From: Oidiodendron maius Zn
Taxonomy: Eukaryota > Ascomycota > Leotiomycetes > Myxotrichaceae
Assembly (NCBI GenBank): GCA_000827325.1
Contig: KN832877.1
Span: 620,001-684,000 of the forward strand
Direction: 5' to 3'
DNA: 64,000 nt
How positions within the stretch are numbered: the stretch's first letter is position 1; each line of letters opens with the position of its first letter. Below the pieces are notes generated by a model. That model saw only the letters and a program-made list of their open reading frames with translations. It was not told where the DNA came from and searched no databases. The position numbers were made by a program, and so were the translations under genes. Shown here piece by piece: positions 10,741 to 24,700 of the stretch.

Positions 10741-12776
10741 TTTAGATGATTGTGACGGGAAATTTGAGGAGATATAAGAGAAGTTATTTAGATATATGGA
10801 CTGTTGTGCCACAAGTGGGGATTCCTGATACTTTATATATAATTTCAAGCCTGAAAATGTCAAGTGAAGGGCGGTAGAACAGAACGAGTCCGAAATGCGA
10901 ATGGCAGAATAAGAAACCTGGATCTGCTTACCGCTGAACGGGAAAGAAGGCAATTGGTTAAATTCCGTAAACAAGAGCAGTTGATTTTTCTATTTAGAAG
11001 ATTGTATATAATTATCTACTGATGACGGGCCCAAACATATGATATTTTATTTCCGGACATTTTCACTCCTCCCCATCTTGAAATATTTCCACCCATTTGC
11101 CACCTTCACCGCCTTTGTCAGGGGAAATCTCGGAGATCTCTGCCCCGTACCCCCCACCTCCTATTGCTTGCCGTAGAATAAACTGAGACTGAGCGAACAG
11201 GTAAAAAGGCACAGAAGCGATTCTTTAAACTTGCTGCTATAATCATGCAGGGCATACTCTTTTGCACACGCCAGGAGCTAGATGAGGCAGCACAGTGAAG
11301 CTCTTACTCAGCGGCGCTGGCGATATGGGCCGCTCCCAATGCCTAGGATAAACTTTCGGCATAAAATGGATTTCGAAGCCCTGCTCAAGTTTTTATGATG
11401 GATATGATATCCTGACAGAGGAGGATAAGAGGCAGTGGCAGCTGGATATCTTAAGAGAGATAACAAGTAATGCGCGAGTTAACCCCGTTAAAACTAGACC
11501 AACTCCCAAAGGGGGTTTCTCGGGTCCAAAAAGAAGCAACTGAAGGAGAGCTCCTCGGCCAATTTGCCGTTATGGGCGAAGAGGAAAGGGATTAGGGTAG
11601 AAAGGTATATTTAGTGGTTAAGTATGCATAGTTCAAGTACATTTAAGGCTAATATTAACCAGATCAAAGCCAAGGAAGACAATGATCGTTACACATCCTC
11701 CAAACATGGCTCATGGCCACTTCTTTGATACTTCCATTATACAAGAGGGGGAAGGCTTCCCTCCAGAAGTCGTAATCAGTATTATCATATACAGAGAGTA
11801 AAAGCCTCGCAAATTGTATCTCATATTCGTGGGCTATACCATTCCTATTTTGGATGAACGATATTATAGCAAGTAGAAGTAAATAAAATAAAGCTCTTTG
11901 TATACCATGAGAAGGGATCGAAGAGATCTCCCGGTCTTGGGTAAAACCAGGCGAATTCATCCTCGCGAGACATATGGCCATAAGTGTCGTGGTGCCAACA
12001 ACCTTACTCTTAGTAACTATGGAACGGTCAGTCAGCTCTCCAAGCAGAACAAGTCCTCACGGAGGAGTTTACTAGTACTCTGCATAGAATAAGCAGGTTA
12101 ATGAGCAACTAAGTGTGCTATCCGAAGCGCGGATGGATTTGTTTGAGGCTAATACGCTGATCGATATAGCCAAGCTTGTCTTCGAGGACGGGAGCTCATT
12201 AACCCAACGGCCACAACAAATTGGCGGCGAATGCCGATAATAAACAACCTTAGTGGTATGCCAGACAAGTAGTTCTCGTTACTTCCTATTATCATTTTAC
12301 TACTATTTTCATTTCCTTTTCCACCTCTGCACGAGTGCCACTTTCGGATGCGACGATGAACACCATTTCGCAGATCGTTGTTAGTATACTGAGACATGAC
12401 GAAAGGGAATGAATGGAATTTATAACGGTCGATGTCAGTGAGCTCAATATACTCGATACTGCTGAATGGGGCTGTATCGGTTGCGACTCTTTTGTGGAGA
12501 GTAACTAGCTATGAAGTGGTGGTGGGATAAATACATCGAGGACCGCGCCTAATGTGACTATATATATATAAGGCGACTTAGGAGCGGAGCAGATCCGTAA
12601 GGCTCTATGATTCTCGCCCTAGGGTATTTAGGTAAATATTGTAGAAGGTACAGAGCACTGTAGCAGCCATCGGTCCAGATGTGCAAGATTGGAGATGTAT
12701 ATCAATCATCAGTCATTCATGCATCTAAATAACATTCCATAAACCATTTCTACACAAGTGCGTACCACAGATAACA
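10741..12776. other. Gene-poor interval next to the NRPS 3' end
   Basis: Two kilobases of mixed composition. It holds the GNAT promoter on the left and the NRPS 3' flank on the right. I see no complete gene. Two possible decayed coding pieces are noted: a minus-strand frame at 11063-11212 ending GGKWVEIFQDGEE, and a plus-strand fragment near 11390-11520 reading GYDILTEEDKRQWQLDI. The latter resembles a segment near 45279 in nucleotide sequence. A 105-codon minus-strand frame at 11664-11981 has no recognisable family. Confidence 0.45.
11063..11212 (-). pseudogene. Possible terminal-exon remnant of an unidentified gene
   Basis: A 49-codon minus-strand open frame ends in a TGA at 11063. Its translation begins VPFYLFAQSQFILRQA and ends GGKWVEIFQDGEE, which looks like an ordinary protein C-terminus rather than random translation. 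Upstream the frame closes, unless an intron with acceptor near the CAG at 11192-11200 exists. I do not recognise the family. It may be the tail of a lost gene, or chance. Confidence 0.2.
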
Positions 12777-15700
12777 TTAAGTCAACAACTCTATAAAGCT
12801 CTCGATCATGGATTCGGCTTCCTTAATCGAAAGCATCTGCGATGGCGCAAATACTCCTATATCCACCGTATTCCCCAGACTTCTAATCTCTACATCAATG
12901 GAAGGCTAGAAAGTGTTAGGGACTGTAATTGTGACATAAAATCATGAAGGCTTACAAGATATGCATCAAACTTCTCATCAGTCCGAGGCATGTTGTTGTT
13001 TGAGGAGTATTCTGCCACCTCTGCCTTTCGTTTTATTTCTACAGCTGGATTGAAGATGGCCTCTTTCGACCCCTCAACTTCTGAGCCAGCATCCTTGAGG
13101 ATGTTTACAATATAATTGACTCGCACACCACTCCATTTGTAGATGTCATTCAGCGAAGCACAGGACATCTGCTTGCTACTGATTTTCCGAAGATCCTCTT
13201 GAATATCTACGGCTAGATCTTCAATTCGCCGCCTGATGGGGTCGCGAACGTGTAAGGGAAGGATGTTAAGTGTTGGTGCCGCTAGTGCCGAGAGGTCGTC
13301 GCCGAATGGAGCACGGTTTGCCAGGTAGATACCGAACACGACATCTGCGGCGGAAGCAGCTTTAGCTTCGACGAGATATCGTGCGTAAACTTTAGATATT
13401 GAGGCGAGAAGAAGAGCATCAACGCTAACTCCAACTCCCTGAGCGATCTTTCTTAATGATGGGACTTGCTTTGTGGGTTGGAACACCTCAGTTCTCTTGT
13501 CACCATCAACAGTCGAAGGATCACCAAGGCTTTGAGTGGGATAAGATATGTCCCGGAGATATGATACCCACTGCTTCCGGACCAGATTTGGATCTGATGA
13601 GTCTCCAGATGTTCCCTGCTGTGCCTCAACCGATTGTCCGACGAAAGTTCTGAAACTCAACGCAGCAGGCAAACTCTGACCGTCGCATAATAGCCGAAAC
13701 TGTTGCATCAAACTTGGTAAGCTGATGCCATCATACAGGGCATGGTGTATAATCAATTTGAGCTTCAGATATGGATCACTGGACTCTTGAACGATCAATG
13801 TCACTGGAGGTCGACTGAGATCGTTTCCGACTATCTCATGATGCGATTCTTGGCTCATATCTTGAGACGCAGTCTGGTAGCGAAATGTTTGGCTTGGGGA
13901 ATTTCTGAAAGTAATCTGCCAAATATTCGATCCGGTTTCGACGAAGCCTGTACGAAGGATCTCGTGGTGTTTTAACAGAGATATCCAGGCAGTTTGCAAT
14001 CTGGTTTTGTCTACCCCACGGGCAGAGTAAGTAAAGCTAGGATAAAACAATATACCACGTGAAGATTGCCACATTCTTATCATGTAAAGTTGTCCTGCTG
14101 TAGCTGGCATGATGTTCTCTATCTCCCCAAACTGTATTCTGAGATTCTGGACTATCGCAGGTTCAAAAGACGTTACCGCGGCTGATAGGACCGCCTCGAC
14201 ATCTGTAACTGCTGTCTGATTGGAGTTTTGATGAAGGGCTGATTTGGACATGGTGAATATGGTCTGTCCTCTAAGGATGTCAGCGACCGAAAGGCTGATC
14301 CCTTGGGATCTAAGCAACGAAGGAATTTTAAGAATAATGATTGAATCCAGTCCTAGTTGGAAGATGGTTGAGTCCTTGTGGATTAGATCTTCAGCCACAC
14401 CGGAGACATCATGCAGTACCTTGCGGATGATGAGCTCTGTGGGTGTCCAGTCACGGCTATCCAACGTCAAAGCTGATGTGGGTGCCTTCTCTAATGACGC
14501 TTCCGTCATTCTAAATTGGGGCAAACCACAGATCGAGATATCCTCCACATCAGAAACCACAGTTGGGGCATCTGGGTTAGCAATAAGGCGATGAAGAATA
14601 GTGTCAAGCATTTCCATCATGTTATTTGTTTCAATTGCATCCCCGGCAGTCGACTTGCAAGCTATAGTCCATACAAGTCTGTTGTCCATAATCTCCATTT
14701 CAACACATACTGGAAATTCAACATCTGAAGCGCCATACAGTGACTTATATAATGACCGATCCACAGCATGACGGCGACGGCCTTGGTAAATGAACAGTGT
14801 GTCGAAGAGTGTGGTATCCTCTGGGAGTTTGCCATTTCTTGAAGAGAGGGCCAATGCCTGAGCCCTTCCTAGTGGAAAATGCTGGTATTGCCGAGTTGTG
14901 TCGCCCATATCCTGTACATAATTGAGCATCTCGGCCAATGTCCCATGAAGGATCGATCTGACAATAACTGTGTTCATTAAAGGGAACATTATCTCATTTG
15001 ATTCTTCTGAATCTCGGCAGGAGAGAACGGAGCCAAACACCACGTCAAGTTGCCCAGTCAAGTGACCTAGTAAAATCGCCCAGCATGTCTGCCCCAGAGT
15101 CTGTAGTGTAACTTTGGATGACCTACATAGCTTTTCGATATTGTCTAGAGGTACACGCGATGGCATCTCTAACCGATGGACGGTTGTCGGATCTGACGAC
15201 TGTGAAGCGTCTTTTCTTGGAAAATTTGCTTCTGGTAGGTTAGACAAGTTTGTTTTCCAGAAATTCTCGACTTCGTCTGTAATGGATTTGAAAATGCATT
15301 CAAGAAAGGGCAGAGAATCCGGCCTGGCGGAATATTTGCCTCGATATGCTCTGTCAATATCCTGGTGTAGGAGCTTCATAGAAGCTCCATCGTACAAAGC
15401 GTGCGATATTGCCCAGATTAAATAGCTCTTTTCTGCAACTGTAATAACATGAACATGGAATATTGTACCATCAGAAACCGCGCTCGCCGTCGATTTAGCC
15501 CTGAAGCTAGAGAGAAATGTTTCCAAATTCGGCTCGACCGACTCTCTCACCAATTTATGATTCTTAAGGATGACTTGGGCATAGCTGATAGGCAACTTTG
15601 GGTCATCTACTTCAACGAATGAAGTCCGTAGAATTGGTGATTCGGCGACAACCGCTTCTACTGCTGCTATCAATCTCGAGCGATCTGTATTCTTGTCTAA

Positions 15701-18700
15701 CGAAAATACCTCTAGAGTGAAATATCTGCGGAAATTGGATTTTAACATTTCGTTGATCATTGTCTGCTGGAGTGGTGTTGCAGGAAGGACAGTCTCGACT
15801 TCATGAAGAACCAGCCCTCGATGCACAAGGTACTTAGATAGATCTTGACTCAAGGTTTTAACGTATCTGAGTGAAGAATCGTCCTTACTATCTGTAGTGC
15901 CATTTACATGGATGTTGGATGCCATCTTGACTATAGACTGGGAGTTGATGATGGTGCTGACCGAAATTATGATGCCATGTTTCTTCAGCCGGGAGGATAA
16001 CTTGATAACATCAATACTATCCAGCCCTAGTTGGAAGATTGAGGAATTCTCATGTACTTGAATCTCTTCCATATTCGCCAATGAGGCAATTTCCATCCGA
16101 ATCATATGGGCTGCTTCGGTCCACACGAAATCAGTGTCTTTGAAGTCGTTGCCAGGCACGGTGGTCGATTCGAGCCCTTCAACATGGGATGGCAGATTTA
16201 TTTGACCATTCACCGTTGACTCAGGCACCGTATTTTCACCATATGCTCTCAACGTGGCTAGTATTAATGTCTCAGTGTGATTCAGGAGAGTCTCTGCTTC
16301 AAGGGTATCGATAACAGAGCCTTGAGCTACAACAGTCATCGCCAGTGTGCCGTCATTACTGAGAGTTGCCTCGAATGCCAAAGGATACTAAAGAGCAAAT
16401 TAGATGTAGTTGGAATTGTACTGCCCTCCTCTCATAACTTACATCGGCTATGGGCTCGCCGTCAACTCGAGTCCAGATATTACTCGCAAAATTGTCAATA
16501 TTTGTTTCTGTGCGTTGAAAAACAAACAATGTATCAAAAAGTGACTGGCCGGGTTTGACACAAACCCATTTTTGAATATCTTTCAGCGCCGTATGCTGGA
16601 AATCTTGCATACTCATATTAAATTGGTGGCAAATTGATGTGAGAGATGCTAGTTTCATGCCGGGTTCAATCTTCGTGCAGAAGGGAACTGTGTTGAAAAG
16701 AGGGCCGATGACTTTATCTGCCCCTTCAAATTCTATCGCTCGACCAGAGACAACCATGCCGATTGTGAGATTTGGAGAGGAAATTGTATGAAGCACAGAT
16801 ATCCACGCAGCTTGGATAATGGCTTGGTGTGTGACACCAATATTCTTGCGGAAGTCCTCAAGGCCATTGAGCTTTGGAATGATACGTGTCGCGACAATAC
16901 TCTTCTCGATATCGGGCGACTTCGAAGGCAGCTTAGTGTCCTGCCAATTCAAGAGATGATTTTTCCAGAATGCCTGAGCTCCTCTCACTTTAGCTAGAGG
17001 CCCATTTGGCAAGGAAGAGTGGAATGAAGGACCATATTCCACCTCTTGAGAGCCACGATACTCATCAACAAGACGGTGGAGGAGGATGACAAGACTGTTG
17101 CCATCATAGAGCCCATGGAATATTCTCATTCGCATTCTCTTTTCCGCCCCGTTTATGATGTGGAGATGAAATGGGGTTTTCAGAGCGATGCTTTTTTCTG
17201 TAGCTTCATAAACTGGCGCTGGCATTTCGCAGTCGATATCCAACTTTCTTAAGACCACTTGTGCATATCCGTCATCAGTCGCGACAAACTTGGTTCGAAG
17301 GATTTGAAGGTGAGAAATGAGATTCTGCCAAGCTAACAAAAGCTTCCTGATATTCACATTTTGATCCAGGATAAATTCAAAATGGTTGAAGTACAGCAGC
17401 TGATTCCTTTCGAGAAATCGATAGATCATTCCCTCTTGGACTGGCGTACATGGCGCAAGGCTTTCAATGTCAGATCTATCAATCCCCAACTCATTCAGAA
17501 TGCCAATCATGTACTTCTGAGAAAATGCTGAGATGTTTTGAATAGAAGCAATCAAGTCATTTCCTCCCTGCTGCTTATCACTCTTACCACTAAGGAGTGC
17601 CTGAACTAATGACCCAATAGCTGGATTATTCTTTACAAGAGCAAGCGTCGCATTACCGAACCCAGCATCTTGAAGATTACGAGAGAATCCAATGACTGAG
17701 ATTGAATCTAGGCCAAGTTGAAATATTGTTGATTCTCGAGTCAGAGCAGAAATATGCACATGAAGAAGCCGCGCTAAGATACCGCGAATCCTCTCCTCGA
17801 AATTTGTCCATTGTTCTTGCTGTTCAACCGAACGACTTAGTAGTTGCAATTGGGCAATACTGAAGTTGTTGTAAACAGCAGCCAATTGCTTTGCATCAGC
17901 TTTGTTATTGGCATTGAGCGGAAGGACTTTAATCGGCAGGAAATGTGTCGGCACCATATATCCCGGAAGACGAGTCTGGCAAGCATACCTCATTGTTGAA
18001 ATTATGCTGCTAAGCTCTGCTGATTTTTCTACTTCGAAAACGAAGAAGGTAACCAACTGCTCATTTTGCTGCAAATTATGCTTTAGGACCAATGTTACCA
18101 CCTCTTGCACATCTTCCCTACTTTTCTTGGCTACCTCGTTGATTTCGCTCAATTCTAGACGCTGACCTCTGAGCTTGACTTGATCATCGGCACGTCCTAG
18201 GAACAAAAAGCTACCATCAACTAAGATGCGCACAAGATCTCCAGTTCGATATAATCGTTCGCCGAAAGCTTCTATAGTAGGGAATCTCTCGTTTGTTAAT
18301 ACCGGCCTATTGAGATAACCTTTCCCAACCAATTTTCCGGAGACGCAAAGCTCTCCAATTCCACCACGCAGAACCGGTAGGGATGTGTTTGGTTTCAGGA
18401 CAAAAGACCCAACATTGTCAAACTGAGGGCCAATATTTGCGGGCTTGCCATTTTTTGGGACCCGGGGATACATCGTCACTCCAATTGTTGCTTCAGTTGG
18501 TCCGTACCCATTATAAATGCAAGAATGATCACCCCAGGCGTCAAGAATTTCCTGTTTAAGCTGCTCCCCACCGGTTATAAAGACTCCCTTGCATAACGAT
18601 GGTGCGTCTTCAGGTCGAAGAAGTCTCGCTAGACTGGGGGTAAGGTCGATGTGTGTAATACCTAGCTGACGGATTGCTCTGGGGATATCTTCGAATATAA

Positions 18701-21700
18701 GATCTCGAGGAGCTGAAGCAACGCAAATACCTACACTCCAGCTCCAGAACTGTTCTAGGACACTGACGTCAAAATGAAAGGAAGCAAACTGCAACCATTT
18801 AGAGTCTATATCCCAGTGGCCGTAGAAAAGTCGTTGGAAAGAGAGCATTGCCTGAACTGCGTTCTCATGACTGATCAAGCACCCTTTCGGCACACCAGTG
18901 GTACCTGAAGTGTATAGGCAGTATGAGATATCCGTTGGTTCTATAGAACGGTACAGGCTAGGCGGATCGGATGAGCAATTAGCAAAACTATGAGGCGAAT
19001 CAAGAGCAATGACCAAGTTGCTAACCCAGGATTGGATCCTCTTTGAGGTTTCACCAGCACTAAGGATTATCTCTGCTCCTGAATCTTTTATGATAAATCT
19101 TAACCTGTCGGGTGGTGCCTGAGGATCAAGGGCGACATAGGAACACCCAGCTTTGAGAATCCCAATTATTCCAATAGAAGCTTCGGCACACTTGTCAAAG
19201 CAAATGGCGACAATATGGCCTTGAGGAACCTTGTGCGTCTGAAGTAGTTGCGCAATCTTATTTGCTTCGTTATTGAGCTCATTATATGTCCATGATCGAG
19301 ATGCTATAGTGAGTCCGAGCTGAGATGTAAATTCTAAAGCTTTCCGGTCTGGCCACTCTCTGGCCCCTCTTTCTACGAATTCATGTAAAAGAGTAACCGG
19401 GCTCGATAGTATCGCTTCTTTTGCAGGTGTAATCGACAGAAAGCGTGTTCCCACATCTGGAGCCACGTCACAAAGATTATGTGGGTTACGAAGAGTATCC
19501 AGGAGAAGAATATCGTACTGTCCCAGAAGCAAGTCTGCGTGCTCCAATGGAATTTTATTGTCTTTGAATGTAATTCTCAAAGTAATTTGACCAGATGCTC
19601 TAGGCTGCATCTCCAAAGAGACAACATAGTCCACGCTAGCTTCTTCTCGAATCATATTCCAAGGAAGCTCGTGTTCTGAATCGCCAACTGGCACTTTCTG
19701 ATACGCAAAGAGTGTATCAAATATCTTTCCCTCGGGGTACCCTGCCCATTTCTGGATAGAGGTGAGAGGTGTGAACTGATGTTTGTGAAGAAGAGCATTC
19801 GAATTCATTGTTCGTGATAAAAGCTCTTTGTTGGTTCCAGTCACGTCACATCTTACAGGTAGAGTAACAATACTTGGGAAAGATATTGAATCTGCATTCT
19901 CATGCACAGAACGTCCAGAGAGTGTCATACCAAATGTAGTTGACCTTTCTCCAATATATGCACTTAGAAGTCTAGCCCAAGCCACCTGGCCAGCTGCTTG
20001 TATCGTGACACTGTTGTCTTTGCAGCACTCTTCTAATTCAGAAATTGGTGCTCGGGAGGTTACCTCTCGCACGATGTCCTTAGTTTGCATGACACGAAGA
20101 GGAGTAAGATCAGGAAATCGATTCACAATTATTTTGTTCTCCTCCCTATCCCAAAACTCTTGCTTTGCAGAGTTGTTCTCACTATCAATCAAAATTCGGC
20201 CGAGCAGGTTACTTATAGATTGACGGCTCGAAACTTGGCGAGAAGCATATGTATTTGCAACATCTGATAGTATCATTTGAACGGATTGTGCATCATACAA
20301 AGCGTGGTGAGCTGTAAACTTCACCAGTGTTTGATGGGCTTCCTTGTCAACCACCAGTCGCCAGGGAGGTCGTGATAGCTGATGGACGATTGCGTATTTT
20401 GAATTAGAGTCGTCCGCCATTTCGAACCATGGGAGCTTAAACTCGTCTTTGATATATGTGATCATTGCAAAAGGATGAGCCGGATCATCTGTTGTAGAAA
20501 ATCCCGTCCTCAACATCTCATGTTCTTTGGAAGCAACTTTCCAGGCTTCTTTGAATGCTGATAGTGACGAATTTGGGACCAATTCAAGCCACATGCTATT
20601 CACATATTCTTGACCTTGAGAATGGATGCTCTGGGCAATCATGCCTTGCTGAATGGCGGTACACGGCCTGATAGCCTCGATCTGGTACGATGGTATATTA
20701 TTCTTCAGACATATAGCTGGCCGGTTTTTGGCGTCAAAAGCAACAAAGTCATATTCAGATTCATCGTCACTCGTATCTAGGTTTGAAGACAGATAAGCAT
20801 TCAGCTTGGCGATCGTTGAATGTTCGAGGATATCGCTCCCATTCACACAGTGGCCTAACTTTCGTAGACGGGCAGCAAGTTGAATTGCACTGATGCTATC
20901 AAGACCAAGTCTAAATATGCTAACATCACGGCCGATCTTCCCGATGCTGACGTTCGTGAAATCAACAAGGACATCCCGTAACCGCAATTCGTCAGATGTC
21001 ATATCTGGCATCATCACGTCCGGTATTTTCTCCTCTGCTAAACAAGCCTCTTCTAAATGCTTGAAAGTAATTTGTTCCCCGATATTCGATGAAATAAGTT
21101 GCCGCCGTGGGTTCTCCAGCGCATCCTGGAGCTTGGTATCAAAAGCCTTAAGCAGATTGAATGCGTCATCGGTAGTGATTATGGAGGAGTGCGAATGTAA
21201 AATAAATTCAAGATAATCTTTGCTACTCTTGGGTACAACTTCACAAACAAGAGGAAAATCCATAGTTCCGTTATCCTCGAGTATCGACCAAATAGACTGA
21301 TCCAGATCTCGAGAGGGTTGTTGTAATATGAAAAGGGTATCAAAGAGACGGGAGCCATTTGTGCTGAATTTTGACTGGATTCGACGCAAAGATGTAAACT
21401 GAAAAGATAAAGAGTCTGCGTTGAGGGATTGAAACTTTCGAAAAGCCTCTAGGTACGATGTTTTGTGGATGTCCCGAACACGGGAAGGGATAGTATTGAA
21501 GCACGGCGCTACGAGACGTTCTATCCCCTGAATCGGCACAGTCCGGCCACTGACAACATTTCCAAAGCATACGTCATGAATCTTTTGGTGTTCCGATATC
21601 AAGCTGGCCCATATCGTGTTGCAGACAGCTAATAGCGTTGTATTATGTCTCCTTACATTTTCCTCGATCCAATGTAACGACGAGCTGGCATGAAGGCTCT

Positions 21701-24700
21701 GAATCCTGATTCGATTTGGTTTGATGGAAGCTTCTTGCGTGATAACCGGGAATTTACTTGGTCGGAAATCCTTTAAGACCTTTTCCCAGAACTGATCCGA
21801 GCTCTCCATATTCAAGGAAGTCATCATGTTGAGAAATGGTACAAATGTCGGAGACGGTGGGAGAGAGTCGCCGTGGTACAGTCTTTCAGCTTCTTCATAC
21901 AATATTGAGAGTGCAACGCCATCATAAAGCGCATGATGCATTGATAGCACTAGTTTTGAGGCTCCCGAAATTTTCTTCAATCGAAAGCTATACGGCGGTT
22001 CAAATTCAGTCCTTGTATGTTTGGTATCATCAAGGCTTTCGACAGCTTGGAATTTCAGGCCAAAGCTAGGCAGAACGACCTGAACGTAAGGGTAACGAGG
22101 CATGTCTGTGCTAATAAAGCAAGTACGCAACATATCATGCCTCTCTACTAATTTCTGCCAGCAAGCTTGAAGTCTCTCCACGTCGCAACGGACGTCGAAA
22201 CTCACCTCATTCGTGTACAGCTTTGCAGATGAAGATGACTCCCCAGCCGAAAGCATAGCTTCTTGAAGTGGTGTACATGGTAAAATTTTCTGGATATCTT
22301 TTCCAGATCTGCGAAATCGTTCAACTGTGATATCCATCAGCTCCTTTTGAAATCCGAAGTCAACATTCTTCGCCAGATTTGGCACGCTATTCTCGCTCTT
22401 GGACACTCTTGAAACTTTGTCGGCCAATCTAAATGCAGATGGATATTTCAGAATATCCGATATCTCTATATTAACTCTTGTGATGTGCCGCAAAGTCCTT
22501 GAAAATGAGATGGCAGATACGGAGTCGATTCCCAAGTTAAAAAAGGACGTGTCAGCGTTGATTTCCTTCAACGGGACATTCGTGAGATTGGATAGAGTCT
22601 CTGCAATTGTGAGTTCGAGATTAGTCCACTTGTGATCAGAAGGTGAATTCCAAATTCGAGCGGTAGAGCCGAGGTAGTGTAAATCAAGAGCTTTGTAAAG
22701 CCTTATCAGCGCTCTCTTATCAATCTTCCCTTGGGAAGTAGAAGGGAGGGATGAAAGGGGAATAAGAGCAGAGGGCAACATATATCCCGGAATTGAGGAT
22801 TCTAGGGTTTGGTAGAGACGAGAGATGGCTAATTGATCTGGCCGCAGAACTTGACAGCTTTCCGATACTTGTTTAGTAGCAGTCCAGAAAGAGATGAGTT
22901 GTGGGTGTTTGTCAGGGCCAGCGTCAATCACCATCGTGATACAATCATCTACTTCTGGTGATCGGAGTAGAATAGTATTAATCTCTCCGAGTTCTACCCT
23001 TTGGCCTCGCACCTTAACCTGGTCATCTTTACGTCCCGTGAAAACTAGACAACCATCGGGCATCAGTCGGCCAAAGTCGCCGCTGCGATAAAGGCGACCA
23101 AAAGTTGGATGTTCAATAATCTTTCCGACTTCTTGGCTTCGATTCACATAGCCGCGGAAAATCTGCGAGCCACCAAAGCAGAACTCGCCTTCTGCGCCCC
23201 TTGGTAGGAGCTCAAAATTAGAACCAGAAGACAGAACGAAGGCCGATGTATTTCTCAGGGGAGGACCAATATTGTTGACGAAGTCATCTGATGCTACTCG
23301 CGTATTTACTGTGCATATATTGGTCGTTTCGCTAGGCCCATATCCTTGGTAAAGACCTCTGCCAGACCAGGCATTGAAAACTTTCTGAGTTACGGCTTCC
23401 CCCGCCGTCACCAAAAACTCAACCTCGGGGACGTTTCTCGGGTCCACTAGCGACGCCACAGTAGGAGTCAAACTTAGATGCGTAACATGAAGAAGGCGTA
23501 TAGCTTTCTCGATATCTCGGAAGAGAACATCTTTTGTCGCAGAGCAGAGACAAGCACCGATTCGCCAAGCAAAAAATATTTCGAACACCGATACATCGAA
23601 TGCTTGAGAACACGATTGCAAGAGCCTCGAATTTTTGTTGGCAGGATATAGCTCCTCCAAGACGTCTAAATTGCTTAAGATATTCCATTGCGTAACCAAT
23701 ACACCTTTGGGAGTTCCAGTGCTTCCAGAAGTAAAGACAGAATAAGCGAGGGATTCGGGGGAACTTCTTGGAGGTATGTTTTCGGAAGATAGAGCTGACA
23801 ATTCTTGATCATCCATACATATAACCTTCAGGCCGTTGCCAGGGTTTAAATGAAGGTTTAAACATGATTGTACTATAACCAATTTGACCTTTGCCTCCTG
23901 CAGAATATGCTGCAAGCGCTCAGAGGGGGTATCTGGTGCCACTGGAAGATACCCGGCACCAACTTTAGCTGTTGCTAGGATAGTAGCGTATAAGTCGATG
24001 GACTTCTCCATACATATACAGACAAGCTCATCTGGAAGTACATCCTCCTGCAAGAGGCGTTGACCAATTTGATTGGAGCGGCAGTTGAGCTCCATGTAAG
24101 AAATTCGTTCCAGATTGACATTTACTCCATCAATAGATTTGGCGAAATCAATCGCGGGCCGGCCAGGATCTTCAAAAGCAATTCTTTCCACTGGGGAAGA
24201 CAATGTCTCAACACTCATAGTTGGCAAAGGATTCTCATTTTCAAGCGACAGAAGATCACTGGTGAGATGACCGAACACATCTTTCAGCGAAATTGAACAG
24301 TTTTCGAGTATCACCTTCACCAACTGTTCAATTTGCCGCAAGAATATATCAACTTGACTCTTGGGGAGCAATGCCTCTCTGTAGTTAACTTTCAGCACAA
24401 TATTGCCTACGCCGGGAATGACCTCCAGGGTAAGGTTAAACTCGAGGTTGTCAGTAGAGTCTACTAACGAAACGTGTGTTCGTTTTTGATCGTACTTGTG
24501 TAATGTTTGTTGCCATATAAGGAGAGTATCGAAGAGTGGATTGTTAGAGTCTACGCCGCAAGATGACTTAATTTCTCGGAGAGGAACAATGCTATGTTCC
24601 AAGTGTTTTCGATTAGTTGAATTGAGTGCTTGAACCAAGTCTTGGAGAGTGGACGCTGTGGAGACATCAATCCGAACTGGTAGCGTAGAAAGACACGGTC

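Noticed and set aside
12580-12660. Possible tRNA near the NRPS 3' flank
   Set aside because: A short GC-rich stretch is present but there is no cloverleaf, no B box and no acceptor stem.
10740-12776. A mobile element in the interval beside the NRPS
   Set aside because: No terminal repeats, target duplications or transposase-like motifs could be found by eye.
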